A stretch of DNA of 64,000 nucleotides from KBS-96 sp964247975 (GTDB taxonomy: Bacteria; Acidobacteriota; Terriglobia; Bryobacterales; Bryobacteraceae). Shown here one piece after another: positions 44,054 through 53,375 of this stretch (within the stretch, counting starts at the first letter, position 1; each line of letters opens with the position of its first letter). Location: contig CAXTWH010000014.1 of the NCBI GenBank assembly GCA_964247975.1, positions 43,197 through 107,196 on the forward strand, read 5' to 3'. Under the pieces are notes generated by a model. That model worked only from the letters and a program-made list of their open reading frames with translations, did not search any database and was not told the origin of the DNA. A program made the translations under genes and the position numbers.

Positions 44054-45592
44054 CTATTTGGTAGCAATTGAATCTAAACTGTTTTCTGCTTGGCTTTTAA
44101 AGTGGTTGGCGGTGCTATGCTGCGCTCGCAAATTCAAACTTAAGTATTTCACTACACCGGTAATCAGGAGAAAAAGGATCAAATCAGTAGCCACCTGGAA
44201 AATAATAATGTGGCGAGAGGATTCAAGACAATCATTTAAAGCCACCACGAAGAATGTGATTGCGCCCACTAACGTGAGAAAACCTAATACGGGCCAGCTT
44301 TCAAAGGCTCGGGTGAATTTTGTTCGGGTTGCTGCCAGGAAGCACGTAATAAAAGCCGTGAGGTACAGCATGGGAATGAATACAAAGAAATTCGCTTGGA
44401 TCATACGACGCATTGAACTCCATCCGGCAAAATGACGATTCGTTCGATGCTGCTGATAATCCGTCAAGCGGAACCGGTAAACGCCCGGCCAGCCGCTCAA
44501 ATCCACATCAGGAGCAAACTCTCGCAGATCATTGTCAAGAAAATGCCAAGCCACATCAGGATGCCGCCGGTAGTATCCAACAATGGCCCCCAATGTTACC
44601 TGGTTGACAAAGAACCTTCTTTCCGTCATGTCATTTAATACATAGCCTTGTTGAAAAGGCAGTTTTCCAACATATTGGCTGTACTGAGCGGGCATCCCGA
44701 ATTCTTGCAGCACTTTTACCGGCGGCTTCGAATAGGGAGCTAAACGCATGAAAAGCAGGTTGTAAACCGGATCAGCCCGATAGTCGCTTCTGGTGTTCTT
44801 TGCCATCCAAACCGTGGCGGCTACAAAGGCAACGATTGCGAAAATGAAACAACCGCGAACTTTTTTGGCGGAAGCGCGAAACGCAAATACTCCAGCCAGC
44901 ACGCACAACGGAACCACTGCTAACTGATGCTGAAGCTTGCTGGTCAGAAACAAACAGCCTGCGGCGGTAAACCCGAATGCCCAGCCGAGACTGATGCGGG
45001 CAGAAGCGCGGCCTAAATTCAATCCCACTGCCGCTAAAACGCAGAAGAAAACAATTGAAGCAGCATCCGCATAAGCCGTGCTGAAGAATTGAACATACTC
45101 CACGTCAGTGAAAATGAACAGCAGCAGTAAACCGGCCAAACCGGCCAGCCATAACGGTTCGGTCCGGTAGGTTCTTAAAATCAGCCATAAAGCAAGCATC
45201 AGAATGAGGGCATGCACAACGCCCATCATTCGCAGATCGAAATGGCCGGAAGGCAGAAACCAAAGCGACAGCCGTTTTGCCGTTTTTGCCAGCCAGAATT
45301 CTGAACTGGGCAATCCCGCTTCCCAATGAAATTTTCTGTCAATCAGAAACGAAGGCGCAAAATAGCGATCGCTGCCGACTTCCTTCACTTCCTGCGGCGC
45401 GTGGCCTATATTTAAAGCAGCCAGCACTTTGGGAAAATCGCCATTATCCGGCAGTCCGATCGGCTCCGGTCCGGCCATCTGCCAGCCGGATAAAATCAGG
45501 AACAAGGCACAGGTGACAACTTCCACAATGCGATGGCCTTGATGCTGGATGGAGCGCACACCCGGATTATAGCGATTGCGGTTGTTGAACAA
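44054..45592 (-). CDS. Polytopic membrane protein, GT-C-like, possibly a WsfD-type glycan hexosyltransferase
   Basis: This 512-residue protein has about ten hydrophobic segments. After the first one, a periplasmic loop holds GLPDNGDFPKVLAAL, an acidic motif in the position where GT-C glycosyltransferases have catalytic Asp residues. A large loop (about 285-390) lies between membrane helices, with VDLSGWPGVYRFRLTDYQQH. I believe it belongs with membrane hexosyltransferases of S-layer or capsule glycan clusters, but identity is uncertain. Its start is only 24 bases from that of the divergent methyltransferase gene, so their promoters must overlap each other's 5' ends. Confidence 0.55.
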   Translation of the reverse strand: MFNNRNRYNPGVRSIQHQGHRIVEVVTCALFLILSGWQMAGPEPIGLPDNGDFPKVLAALNIGHAPQEVKEVGSDRYFAPSFLIDRKFHWEAGLPSSEFWLAKTAKRLSLWFLPSGHFDLRMMGVVHALILMLALWLILRTYRTEPLWLAGLAGLLLLFIFTDVEYVQFFSTAYADAASIVFFCVLAAVGLNLGRASARISLGWAFGFTAAGCLFLTSKLQHQLAVVPLCVLAGVFAFRASAKKVRGCFIFAIVAFVAATVWMAKNTRSDYRADPVYNLLFMRLAPYSKPPVKVLQEFGMPAQYSQYVGKLPFQQGYVLNDMTERRFFVNQVTLGAIVGYYRRHPDVAWHFLDNDLREFAPDVDLSGWPGVYRFRLTDYQQHRTNRHFAGWSSMRRMIQANFFVFIPMLYLTAFITCFLAATRTKFTRAFESWPVLGFLTLVGAITFFVVALNDCLESSRHIIIFQVATDLILFLLITGVVKYLSLNLRAQHSTANHFKSQAENSLDSIATK

Positions 45593-45616
45593 TAGATACA
45601 GAATCTTTTTACTGCT

Positions 45617-46720
45617 GTGACATTACGACTCGGCTTGGGCCTACGGGAAAAAGCGCACCGCACTCTGTGGGCTGTCCGCAAAACATCAAAAGCGATTGTG
45701 CGAAGGTTGAATCCGAACTACGCTTATTTATCGCGCCTTGAGGATGAAGAGGCTATCTATCGCGATTGCACCAATGTTCACGAGCTTCCTAAGATCTTCG
45801 GCTACTGGTCCGACTTGTATGCCCGCCCCAAAATGGAAGCGTTCGGTTTTTCCTCGCCGGACGATATGTTCCGGAAATTTTTAACGGAACAATGCGCAAA
45901 ACATCCGGACCGGACCAATGAATTTGTCAGCATCGGGTCCGGGAACTGCGATCTGGAAGTGGAGCTGGCCCAATCGCTATTAGCTCGTGGATGGAAGAAT
46001 TTTGTTCTGGACTGCGTGGATCTCAACAAGGCGATGCTGGAGCGCGGCAAAGCTCTGGCACAGGAGAAAAACGCAGCTGACTATCTGCGCTTTTCCGCCC
46101 AGGACTTCAATCGCTGGCAGCCGGCCGGCGCTTATGATGCGGTGCTTGCCAATCAAGCCCTGCACCATGTGTTGAATCTGGAAGGCTTGTTTGATTCCAT
46201 TCGTTCTTCCCTGCGAAGCGACGGCTTGTTTATCACTTCCGACATGATCGGCCGCAACGGTCATCTGCGCTGGCCGGAAGCCCTGGCCCTTGTTCAAGAA
46301 TACTGGTCAGAGCTTCCGAAAGAATACCGCTACAATCGCCAATTGCACCGCCAGGAAAATATCTTCGAGGATTGGGACTGCTCGCAAACCGGATTTGAAG
46401 GAGTCCGCTCCCAGGACATTCTGCCGCTGCTGCTGACTCGATTTCATTTTGAAGTTTTCGTGGTGTTTGGAAACATCATCGATCCTTTTGTGGATCGTTC
46501 CTTCGGCCATAATTTTGACGCAAGCGCGGAATGGGACAAGGCATTCATTGACCGCGTGCATGAGCGCGACGAGCAGGAAATGCTCGCGGGCCGCATCAAG
46601 CCGACCCACATGCTGGCCGTGATGGGCAAAAATGAGAACGCGCCCTTGCGTTTTCACCCGCCGTTTACGCCGGAATTTGCAGTTCGGCCGGTGGAACCGG
46701 CCAAGGCGCCGCGCCGGTGA
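45617..46720 (+). CDS. SAM-dependent methyltransferase (class I)
   Basis: This 367-residue cytosolic enzyme has the Rossmann-type core EFVSIGSGNCDLEVELAQSL (motif I), then LDCVDLNKAMLERGKALA and YDAVLANQALHHVLNLEGLF. A long N-terminal extension of about 95 residues contains EAIYRDCTNVHELPKIFGYW. Surrounding GT-C-like genes suggest it methylates a sugar or lipid-linked glycan, but that is context alone. The GTG at 45617 is the first start in frame and lacks a ribosome-binding site; a slightly later start is possible. Confidence 0.75.
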   Translation: MTLRLGLGLREKAHRTLWAVRKTSKAIVRRLNPNYAYLSRLEDEEAIYRDCTNVHELPKIFGYWSDLYARPKMEAFGFSSPDDMFRKFLTEQCAKHPDRTNEFVSIGSGNCDLEVELAQSLLARGWKNFVLDCVDLNKAMLERGKALAQEKNAADYLRFSAQDFNRWQPAGAYDAVLANQALHHVLNLEGLFDSIRSSLRSDGLFITSDMIGRNGHLRWPEALALVQEYWSELPKEYRYNRQLHRQENIFEDWDCSQTGFEGVRSQDILPLLLTRFHFEVFVVFGNIIDPFVDRSFGHNFDASAEWDKAFIDRVHERDEQEMLAGRIKPTHMLAVMGKNENAPLRFHPPFTPEFAVRPVEPAKAPRR

Positions 46721-46738
46721 AGGATAATAACTAGCTTG

Positions 46739-48292
46739 ATGCAGCAAGCAGCGGTGGTTTCTGCCGGGCCGACCGTATGGAACGAAGGAAAACGGCTTTT
46801 CCGGCTTATTGGTTTATGGCCGTGCGTGTCGCTGCTCGTTCTCGCTTTTTTGTTTATCACGGTGGCGCTGCGGGCCGGACGCCAAAGCCTAACCAGCGAC
46901 GAAGCCCTGACTTATCTTTTGTATCTGGATAGTTCTTTCAACAAGGTTTTCTTCGGCGCATACAATCCGAATAACCATGTGCTGCATACCGCGCTCTGCT
47001 GGTTCTCAATTCACCTGTTCGGGTTGAATGAATTCAATCTGCGCATTCCTTCAGTTATCGCCGGAGCAGTTTATTTCAACACTATCTTCCGTTTGGCATC
47101 GCTCACCTTCGGCAAGCGCGTCCTGCATGTTCTGGCCGTTATTCTGCTGGCGGGCAATCCGTACTTATTGGATTTTTTCACGGTGGCTCGCGGCTACGGC
47201 ATGGCTCTTTCTTTCTTTAGCTTGGCATTTTTGAACGCGCTGCTGTTTGCACGCGACGCGCATCTTTCTATAAATCGTTTATTCCGTATTGCGATATGGT
47301 CTGCGGTGTCGGTTTGTTCTAATTTCGCGTATCTGTTCCCAATCACTGCTCTTTTTGTCACGCTAAGCGTTCTGGCTTATCGTCAAGCCAAAATCAATCA
47401 ACAGTCTTTGCTGCCTGTTGGCGTGGAACTGGTTCGTTCCACTTTCGGCCCCTTCTTGGTGTTTTCCTTCTGCCTGCTAATTATGCCCATGCACACGATG
47501 GACAAGGATGCGTTTATTTTCGGATCGCTCAGTTGGCGCACCACCATCGATTCGCTTGTGTACCCTTCCCTGCTTCACAATGGCCGGGTGCCTTTACTGG
47601 GAAAATGGCCAGCCCTGTTCTGGAGCTTTTACGGCGCTACCGGTACGGTGATTGTTCCCGTATTGGCAGTGTTGGTTTGTTTGCTGGCGATTTGGGCTTT
47701 AATGCGCTGGCGCAGCGAGAATTTGGTTCTGCTTGCTTCTGCCGTTACATTCATCACAGTTTTTCTGGGCTTATGGTTTGCCTTTGCTTTTCTGCATGTA
47801 AAGCTGCCATTGCTGCGGACCGCTTTGTATTTCCTGATTTTGCTTCCCTTACCGTTATTGGCTTTGTTAGGTCCCCAATCGGGAAAGCTGGAACGCCGGA
47901 TCGGAATCGTATCTTTGCCTGTTCTAGTGTTCTGGGCTGCCTTATACATTCCGCAATGGACCGCCCGAACCACTGCGGAATGGCGTTACGATGCTTCCAC
48001 CCGCGAGTTTGCCAAGGCTATTGAAGTGATGCGCGTCGCCTGCCATGCCGATAACATCCGCGTGGGCGGCTCCTGGATCTTCGGTTCGTCTTTGAATTTC
48101 TACCGCCTCAAGTATGTCTACAATCACTGGCAACCCATCGGACGACCGGAAAAACCGACTGAACCGGCGGACTACTACGTGCTTTCGAATGCCGACCGCT
48201 GGGCCATTGCCGCTCGCCACCTTCGGGTGATTATTGACGATCCGCTTTCTGAATCCGTGCTGGCTGCTAACGAAGCACCTTGTTCTCAATGA
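46739..48292 (+). CDS. Polytopic membrane glycosyltransferase, GT39/ArnT-like
   Basis: This 517-residue protein has around eleven membrane helices. After helix 1 the loop reads GRQSLTSDEALTYLLYLDSS, with the acidic pair used by GT-C enzymes of the dolichol-mannose/ArnT class, followed by NPNNHVLHTALCWFSIHLFG. The C-terminal 90 residues form an outer soluble part (YDASTREFAKAIEVMRVACH). Such enzymes move sugars from polyprenyl phosphate carriers to proteins, lipid A or polymers at the outer face of the membrane. It starts 18 bases after the methyltransferase gene, on the same transcript. Confidence 0.75.
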   Translation: MQQAAVVSAGPTVWNEGKRLFRLIGLWPCVSLLVLAFLFITVALRAGRQSLTSDEALTYLLYLDSSFNKVFFGAYNPNNHVLHTALCWFSIHLFGLNEFNLRIPSVIAGAVYFNTIFRLASLTFGKRVLHVLAVILLAGNPYLLDFFTVARGYGMALSFFSLAFLNALLFARDAHLSINRLFRIAIWSAVSVCSNFAYLFPITALFVTLSVLAYRQAKINQQSLLPVGVELVRSTFGPFLVFSFCLLIMPMHTMDKDAFIFGSLSWRTTIDSLVYPSLLHNGRVPLLGKWPALFWSFYGATGTVIVPVLAVLVCLLAIWALMRWRSENLVLLASAVTFITVFLGLWFAFAFLHVKLPLLRTALYFLILLPLPLLALLGPQSGKLERRIGIVSLPVLVFWAALYIPQWTARTTAEWRYDASTREFAKAIEVMRVACHADNIRVGGSWIFGSSLNFYRLKYVYNHWQPIGRPEKPTEPADYYVLSNADRWAIAARHLRVIIDDPLSESVLAANEAPCSQ

Positions 48293-48319
48293 ATTCACTA
48301 AGAAGAATGGTATTTGTTC

Positions 48320-50536
48320 ATGCTTGATGTGCTTCTAACGCTGATTGGCGCGGCTTTGGTAATGCTGACCAGTTTGGCGCTAGGCTTTATCATTCTCCGC
48401 ACTTGGGCCGTGCGCCTGACCAAGCTGGAAGAATTTCTCTTCGCCTTTTTTACCGGTGCGGCGGTTGTTAGTCTGGCTGTTTTTCTTCTGACTGCCGTTC
48501 ATGCCGCTTATACACCTGTGTTTCTTTTGTTTGGAATCGCTTGCATTGTGGTTTGGGTTCGTTTGTTCAGGAAGCCCATTGTTTATAAAGCGGTAGCGCC
48601 CTTGCCTAAACTTTGGTTGGTGCTGGCCCTTCTACTTTGTTCCCGCTTTATTCTGCTTTACGTTTCCCGCGCGCTTGGCCCGGAATACAGTTATGACGGC
48701 TCCACTTATCATCTGGCGCTGGTCGCTACCTACTTCCGGGAACATCATTTTCCGGTCATCACCACCAACATGTACGCCAATTTTCCGGAAGGGCTGGAAA
48801 TGCTTTTCTTAGCGGCGTTCTCCGTAGGAAGGCACCCCGCAGCCGCTACAGTTCACCTGATGATTTTCTTCCTGCTTTGCGCCGCGTTCGTTGCTTTCGG
48901 GTTGCGGTTTCGTTTGGCGAAGGCCGGAATTGTAGCGATGGTGCTGTTCTTTCTGGCTCCGATTGTGGGTTTCGATGCTTCGGTCGGCTACAACGATGTG
49001 GCGCTGGCCGCTGCTTGCTTTATGACGTTTTATGCCCTGCAGCTTTGGGCCGTTACCGAACACCAGAAAGGATTGCTAATTGCTGCGGGATGCGTTGCCG
49101 GTTTCGCCGCAACCATCAAATACACCGGCTTTATTGCTCCTGTGTACGCGTTTGGCTTCGTGTTCTGGAATTCGCGTCAGCATTGGAAATTCTTAAAAAC
49201 TCGCCTGGTTCTGTTGACCGTTCCGGCAGTGCTGTTGATTGTCCCCTGGCTGGTTAAGAATTGGGTGGAAGTTCACAATCCATTTTCCCCATTCTTTAAC
49301 CGGACCTTTCCCAATCCTTATCTGCACATTTCGTTTGAAGATTCTTACCGGTATGGAATGGCTCACTACAACAATCTGACACTAAGTGAACTGCCACTGC
49401 AGGTGACGCTGCACGGCGACCGCTCGCAGGGAATTATTGGTCCGGTGTTTCTGTTAGCTCCGATTGCTGTGTTTGCTTTGGGTTCGCCGATCGGGCGGCA
49501 GTTGGTGATCGGGTTTTTAGTGTTTCTGCTGCCTTATTTCGGCAACATCGGCACACGCTTTCTGTTTCCTTGTTTGCCGATGCTCTGTCTGGCTATCTGT
49601 TCCGTGCTGCAATCCTGGCGCGGCGCCCTACTGCCGGTTCTGATTTTGCAATTTTGCGTTTGCATCCCCCGCATGATCGGCAAGTATGCACCTGCCGCTC
49701 GCGGACCCGATGGGTTATACGTGATCCGCTGGAATGAAACGTTCCGCAAACCTTCTGAAGACTCGATTTTGCGAGAACGCTTATACGGCTACGATATGGC
49801 CCGTTACATCGACCAATGCCTGCCGACGAACGCCCGCATTTTCCAGTTTGGCGGCGTCCCCGGCGCGTATCTGCGCCAATCGATGGATGAATTCTATGAA
49901 GGCGCGCAGAACGAGAAAACCACTTCGATGTTGTGGAGCGGAGCTTATCCCGACTTGCGCCCCACTGAAGAACACACATTTCAGTTTCCTGCTACGCGGC
50001 TCAAAGCAATTCGCCTGGAACAGACCGGAACAGACAAGGAAGAACTCTGGACCATCAGCGAAGTAAAACTTTACCAAGGCGAACAGCAGCGGCAGCGCAG
50101 TTCCGCTTGGAAGCTTACGAGCAGTTCTTTTTCCTGGGATATTGGACTCGCTTTCGATTCAAACTTTGTTACCGTATGGAAGAGTTGGGAACGTATCACT
50201 CCCGGCATGTTCGTGCAAGCCGACTTCGGCCAGCCGATTACGCTCGATCGTGTGGCCGTTGACGGTCAGCGAGCCAGAGCTGTGCGAATGGTTTTGAAGG
50301 GCGTAGATGCAAATGGCCGTACTGTAACACTCGCTGAACAATCAACCGTTGCCGCCATTCCAGCACCGGAAGATTACCGGCAACGGGTGACTGCCGAAGT
50401 GGAAAAGCTCGGCTACCGCTATCTGGTGATTGACCAATCCCAGCCTTGTTATCACGAAATCTTAAATGACCCTTCAGCGTGGCGCATGACGCTGGTAACG
50501 AAACAAGGCGGCTACGCTCTTTTCGCGTTGAAGTAA
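48320..50536 (+). CDS. Large polytopic GT-C-like protein with C-terminal soluble domains
   Basis: This protein of about 738 residues has about twelve membrane helices in the first 430 residues. The first large loop contains LGPEYSYDGSTYHLALVATY and NMYANFPEGLEMLFLAAFSV, typical of uncharacterised GT39-like proteins. The last 300 residues are soluble and hold a jelly-roll-like part resembling discoidin (F5/F8C) domains: SSFSWDIGLAFDSNFVTVWK, FVQADFGQPITLDRVAVDGQ. A carbohydrate-binding domain fused to a sugar transferase would keep substrate near the membrane. The start at 48320 is preferred over TTG 48314. Function is inferred from fold and neighbours. Confidence 0.65.
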   Translation: MLDVLLTLIGAALVMLTSLALGFIILRTWAVRLTKLEEFLFAFFTGAAVVSLAVFLLTAVHAAYTPVFLLFGIACIVVWVRLFRKPIVYKAVAPLPKLWLVLALLLCSRFILLYVSRALGPEYSYDGSTYHLALVATYFREHHFPVITTNMYANFPEGLEMLFLAAFSVGRHPAAATVHLMIFFLLCAAFVAFGLRFRLAKAGIVAMVLFFLAPIVGFDASVGYNDVALAAACFMTFYALQLWAVTEHQKGLLIAAGCVAGFAATIKYTGFIAPVYAFGFVFWNSRQHWKFLKTRLVLLTVPAVLLIVPWLVKNWVEVHNPFSPFFNRTFPNPYLHISFEDSYRYGMAHYNNLTLSELPLQVTLHGDRSQGIIGPVFLLAPIAVFALGSPIGRQLVIGFLVFLLPYFGNIGTRFLFPCLPMLCLAICSVLQSWRGALLPVLILQFCVCIPRMIGKYAPAARGPDGLYVIRWNETFRKPSEDSILRERLYGYDMARYIDQCLPTNARIFQFGGVPGAYLRQSMDEFYEGAQNEKTTSMLWSGAYPDLRPTEEHTFQFPATRLKAIRLEQTGTDKEELWTISEVKLYQGEQQRQRSSAWKLTSSSFSWDIGLAFDSNFVTVWKSWERITPGMFVQADFGQPITLDRVAVDGQRARAVRMVLKGVDANGRTVTLAEQSTVAAIPAPEDYRQRVTAEVEKLGYRYLVIDQSQPCYHEILNDPSAWRMTLVTKQGGYALFALK

Positions 50537-50631
50537 GTGGAACAAATTAGGGCGACCACTTCGTAATCTATAGTGTGTCTGATAGGTTGTGAAGCGGTCT
50601 CAAAACCAGCTTTCCGGAAAGGACACCGGCC

Positions 50632-51627
50632 ATGACGTCAATCAATCTTAGTGTTATCTGGTCAGCGTTGCTGATCATACTTGGATTGTGTCTGTTTGAA
50701 GTGGTCAGCAGCGTTGATAACGCGGTGATCAACGCCAGCGTGCTGGCAAAAATCCATAATCCCCGCGCTCGAAGGTTTTTTCTGACCTGGGGAATGCTGA
50801 TCGCGGTGGGCGCAGTGCGCGGCATTTTGCCTTTTATTATCTATTACATACCAAACAGCAAGCTGGGTTTTCGCGAAGCTATGCTAGGTTTCTGGGGCGG
50901 CAATCCGGCGGTGGTCCGAGCGGTTGAAGAAGCGGCTCCCCTGTTGTTAATGGCCGGCGGCATGTTTCTGGTGCTTTTGTTCCTGCACTGGTTGTTAGCG
51001 GAAGAAAAAGCATTCGGCTTCGGGTTTGAATATTACCTGCTAAAAGCCGGCGGAGTTTGGTTTTATGGAACCGCCGGAGCGTTGCTGGTGATTGTTCTGT
51101 ATGTTATCAAAACCTATGTTGAGCCGGCGGAACGCGCCGCTAATCTGATGTTGTCAGCCGCGGTTGGTATTGCAGTGTTCTTCATTGCTGATGGATTCAA
51201 AGAACATGCGGAAGCTGTGGAGGCCCGCTTGTTGGAAGACCGCAGCAGTTCCGATCAGGCTTTATCGGACTGGTCCAAAGTATTGTTTCTGGAAGTGATT
51301 GACATGACGTTCTCCACTGATGGCGTGATCGGCGCTTTTGCGTTCACGATGGTAGTGCCTTTTATTCTGGTTGGCAATGGTTTGGGTGCTTATGTCGTTC
51401 GAAAACTAACGCTAAGTAATGTAGACCGTCTTTGTTCCTACGAGTATCTGAAAAATGGCGCGATGTACAGCATTGGTTTGCTTGGCGCCGCTATGACGCT
51501 GGAAGGGTTTGGAGTTAAGATTCCTTCCTGGGTTTCGCCGGTTATTACGTTTCTTTGTGTGGGCGGCTTCTTCTGGAAATCCGTTCTGGCAAATCGCGCC
51601 AAAGCTTTAAAAACAGTGAATGCTTAA
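50632..51627 (+). CDS. TerC-like integral membrane protein (DUF475)
   Basis: This 331-residue membrane protein of the TerC/DUF475 type is linked to metal-ion handling and to membrane anchoring of Ter stress complexes. Conserved acidic residues sit in membrane helices: FEVVSSVDNAVINASVLAKI and VLFLEVIDMTFSTDGVIGAF. These Asp/Asn residues likely bind a divalent cation. GGAAAGG precedes the ATG. It is the first gene of a five-gene plus-strand cassette with TerD, a TelA-like protein, a VWA protein and TelA. This matches the order of Ter-like operons such as B. subtilis yceC-H in content, though not in exact order. Confidence 0.88.
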   Translation: MTSINLSVIWSALLIILGLCLFEVVSSVDNAVINASVLAKIHNPRARRFFLTWGMLIAVGAVRGILPFIIYYIPNSKLGFREAMLGFWGGNPAVVRAVEEAAPLLLMAGGMFLVLLFLHWLLAEEKAFGFGFEYYLLKAGGVWFYGTAGALLVIVLYVIKTYVEPAERAANLMLSAAVGIAVFFIADGFKEHAEAVEARLLEDRSSSDQALSDWSKVLFLEVIDMTFSTDGVIGAFAFTMVVPFILVGNGLGAYVVRKLTLSNVDRLCSYEYLKNGAMYSIGLLGAAMTLEGFGVKIPSWVSPVITFLCVGGFFWKSVLANRAKALKTVNA

Positions 51628-51651
51628 TACAAAGGTGAAGGAGTTCTGCAA

Positions 51652-52245
51652 GTGGCTACGTTTCAACTGGAAAAAGGAAGCAAATTTTCTCTCGATAAAG
51701 GCATCCGCCGAGTTCGCATTGGATTAGGCTGGGATGCCGGCGACAACTTCGATCTTGACGGATCAGTATTCGGGCTAGTTCATCTACCGGGCGGAAAACC
51801 GATGTTTTATGGCGATGGCAGCCATGCTGTGTGTTACGCCAACTCGGAACTGAAAAAGCCGGACGGCCGATTTATCACGGCTGATGAATCCATTATCCAC
51901 TCCGGCGATAACCGCACCGGCGCAGGCGAGGGCGATGACGAAATTATTACGGTTGACCTGACAAAGCTGCCGCCGCAGGTCGTGGAATTGGCCGCCTGGG
52001 TCACCATTTACAAAGCAAAAGAGCGCCGCCAGAATTTCAGCCTCGTCAAGAACAGTTATATTAAAGTGACTGACGCGGATACCAACGGCGCATTGTGCGA
52101 ATACCGGCTCCGCGAGGAATTCGGTAATGCGGCCAGCGTTCAGGTAGGCAGCTTCGTAAAGAATTCCAACGGCACATGGGAGTTTACGGCGGTAGGCGCG
52201 GGCGCACCGGTTGAACTGGGCGATGTGTTGAACCAGTACTCGTAA
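51652..52245 (+). CDS. TerD-family calcium-binding stress protein
   Basis: This 197-residue cytosolic protein has the TerD fold: LEKGSKFSLDKGIRRVRIGL, then GWDAGDNFDLDGSVFGLV, a Ca-binding Asp cluster, then GDNRTGAGEGDDEIITVDL, the second Asp-rich loop, and EEFGNAASVQVGSFVKNSNG at the end. The family helps resist tellurite, phage, colicin and membrane stress, by unclear means. GTG is the start, with AAGGAG nine bases upstream. Other Ter systems have several TerD paralogues; here only one is present in the cassette. Confidence 0.94.
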   Translation: MATFQLEKGSKFSLDKGIRRVRIGLGWDAGDNFDLDGSVFGLVHLPGGKPMFYGDGSHAVCYANSELKKPDGRFITADESIIHSGDNRTGAGEGDDEIITVDLTKLPPQVVELAAWVTIYKAKERRQNFSLVKNSYIKVTDADTNGALCEYRLREEFGNAASVQVGSFVKNSNGTWEFTAVGAGAPVELGDVLNQYS

Positions 52246-52262
52246 GCAAATCAGGATTTTTC

Positions 52263-53375
52263 ATGAGCGAGAAAGAGAAGCCGAAAGTGAGGGTGCTCTT
52301 TCCTCCAGGAACACAACCCGATGCCGTCCCGCCGGAGCCGGCTCCTTCTAACGCGCAAGCTTTTGGGGAAGCGCCGAAAGAAACCATTGCGCCGCCTATT
52401 GGTAAGCCGGTAGTGAAGCCGTTGTTTCCAGTAGAGGTTCAAGACAAATTGCCGCTGATTGCAGCCAACGGCCCGGCCACTTTGAACTTTGCCGGAATGT
52501 TTGTTCGGCGCCGCCTAGAATTTTCAATTGAGCAGTTGAAGCAAACTAATCCGGACATTACTGCCGAACAAGCGTTTGAAAAAGCGGCGGCCACCATTCG
52601 AATTGTGAATCTGGATGACCAGAAAAGCGGCAAATTTCTGGATTTCGGCGTGGCCGCCCAACAGCGTTTCGCCGAGATTGCACAGCAGATTCTGGATGTG
52701 ACTACAGCGCCGGTGATTGATAGAACCCGGCGAGCGGTTCGCGCCATTGCCGACCTGATTGCCGGAACCAACCCGGAACAGCTTTTCAAAACTTCTTCCG
52801 GGTTCGCCCGGTTTTTCGAAGGCAGACCCAACTTTGAACAAGCAAGACTAGGATTGCTGCAACGCTTGGAAGAAATTAAGAACCGGTCTAAGCTGACACA
52901 GCGGAATTTAGCTGAATTGGGCGCGGTGTCGCAAACAGCCGGAATTCTGCACCAGCATTTATCAGCTTCGCTGATCGATGTGGAAGCAGTGTTGGTGGCA
53001 GCCAGATTTCTGATTGAATACCTGAAAGTGAATCGCAGGGAGAAGCCTTATTTCGCGGAATGGGCGGAACTGCTTGAAAGGCGCGTCAGCAGCATACTGA
53101 CAACACGGCTCACTTTATTGCAAGCTTTCAAGCAGCTCGACGTGCTTCAGAAAAGCTTGTGTCACTTTACGGAAACGGTGCACCATGCGCTAGTGAACCT
53201 GATACCGGCCTGGCATGGCAACTGCATGGCGGTTCTTTCGAGCGTCAGATTTGAACAGGACACTGCCCAAGCGCAGAAGGCGGCCGCGTGGCGAAGCCTT
53301 GCTGTTTTGCGAAATCAGATTTTGAACCTGCTCCGTGTAGACGAAAGGGGAACGACCAATGAAATTCGATCTTGA
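52263..53375 (+). CDS. Uncharacterised helical protein, probable divergent TelA paralogue
   Basis: I do not recognise a named family. The 370-residue protein begins with a Pro-rich, probably unfolded stretch (1-60), then is almost wholly helical. Two blocks line up by eye with the TelA protein three genes on: SSGFARFFEGRPNFEQARLG with its FGKLFTAAQASFEGYQHTLA, and LVNLIPAWHGNCMAVLSSVR with its VLNTIPLWKDNLALSITQNR, in the same order. This suggests duplication and divergence of a TelA-type protein. Its end overlaps the VWA gene by 17 bases, so it is translated together with it and likely belongs to the same complex. Confidence 0.6.
   Translation: MSEKEKPKVRVLFPPGTQPDAVPPEPAPSNAQAFGEAPKETIAPPIGKPVVKPLFPVEVQDKLPLIAANGPATLNFAGMFVRRRLEFSIEQLKQTNPDITAEQAFEKAAATIRIVNLDDQKSGKFLDFGVAAQQRFAEIAQQILDVTTAPVIDRTRRAVRAIADLIAGTNPEQLFKTSSGFARFFEGRPNFEQARLGLLQRLEEIKNRSKLTQRNLAELGAVSQTAGILHQHLSASLIDVEAVLVAARFLIEYLKVNRREKPYFAEWAELLERRVSSILTTRLTLLQAFKQLDVLQKSLCHFTETVHHALVNLIPAWHGNCMAVLSSVRFEQDTAQAQKAAAWRSLAVLRNQILNLLRVDERGTTNEIRS

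Noticed and set aside
50537..50631. A yybP-ykoY manganese riboswitch before the TerC-like gene
   Set aside because: The gap is only 95 bases and lacks the two conserved loop motifs.
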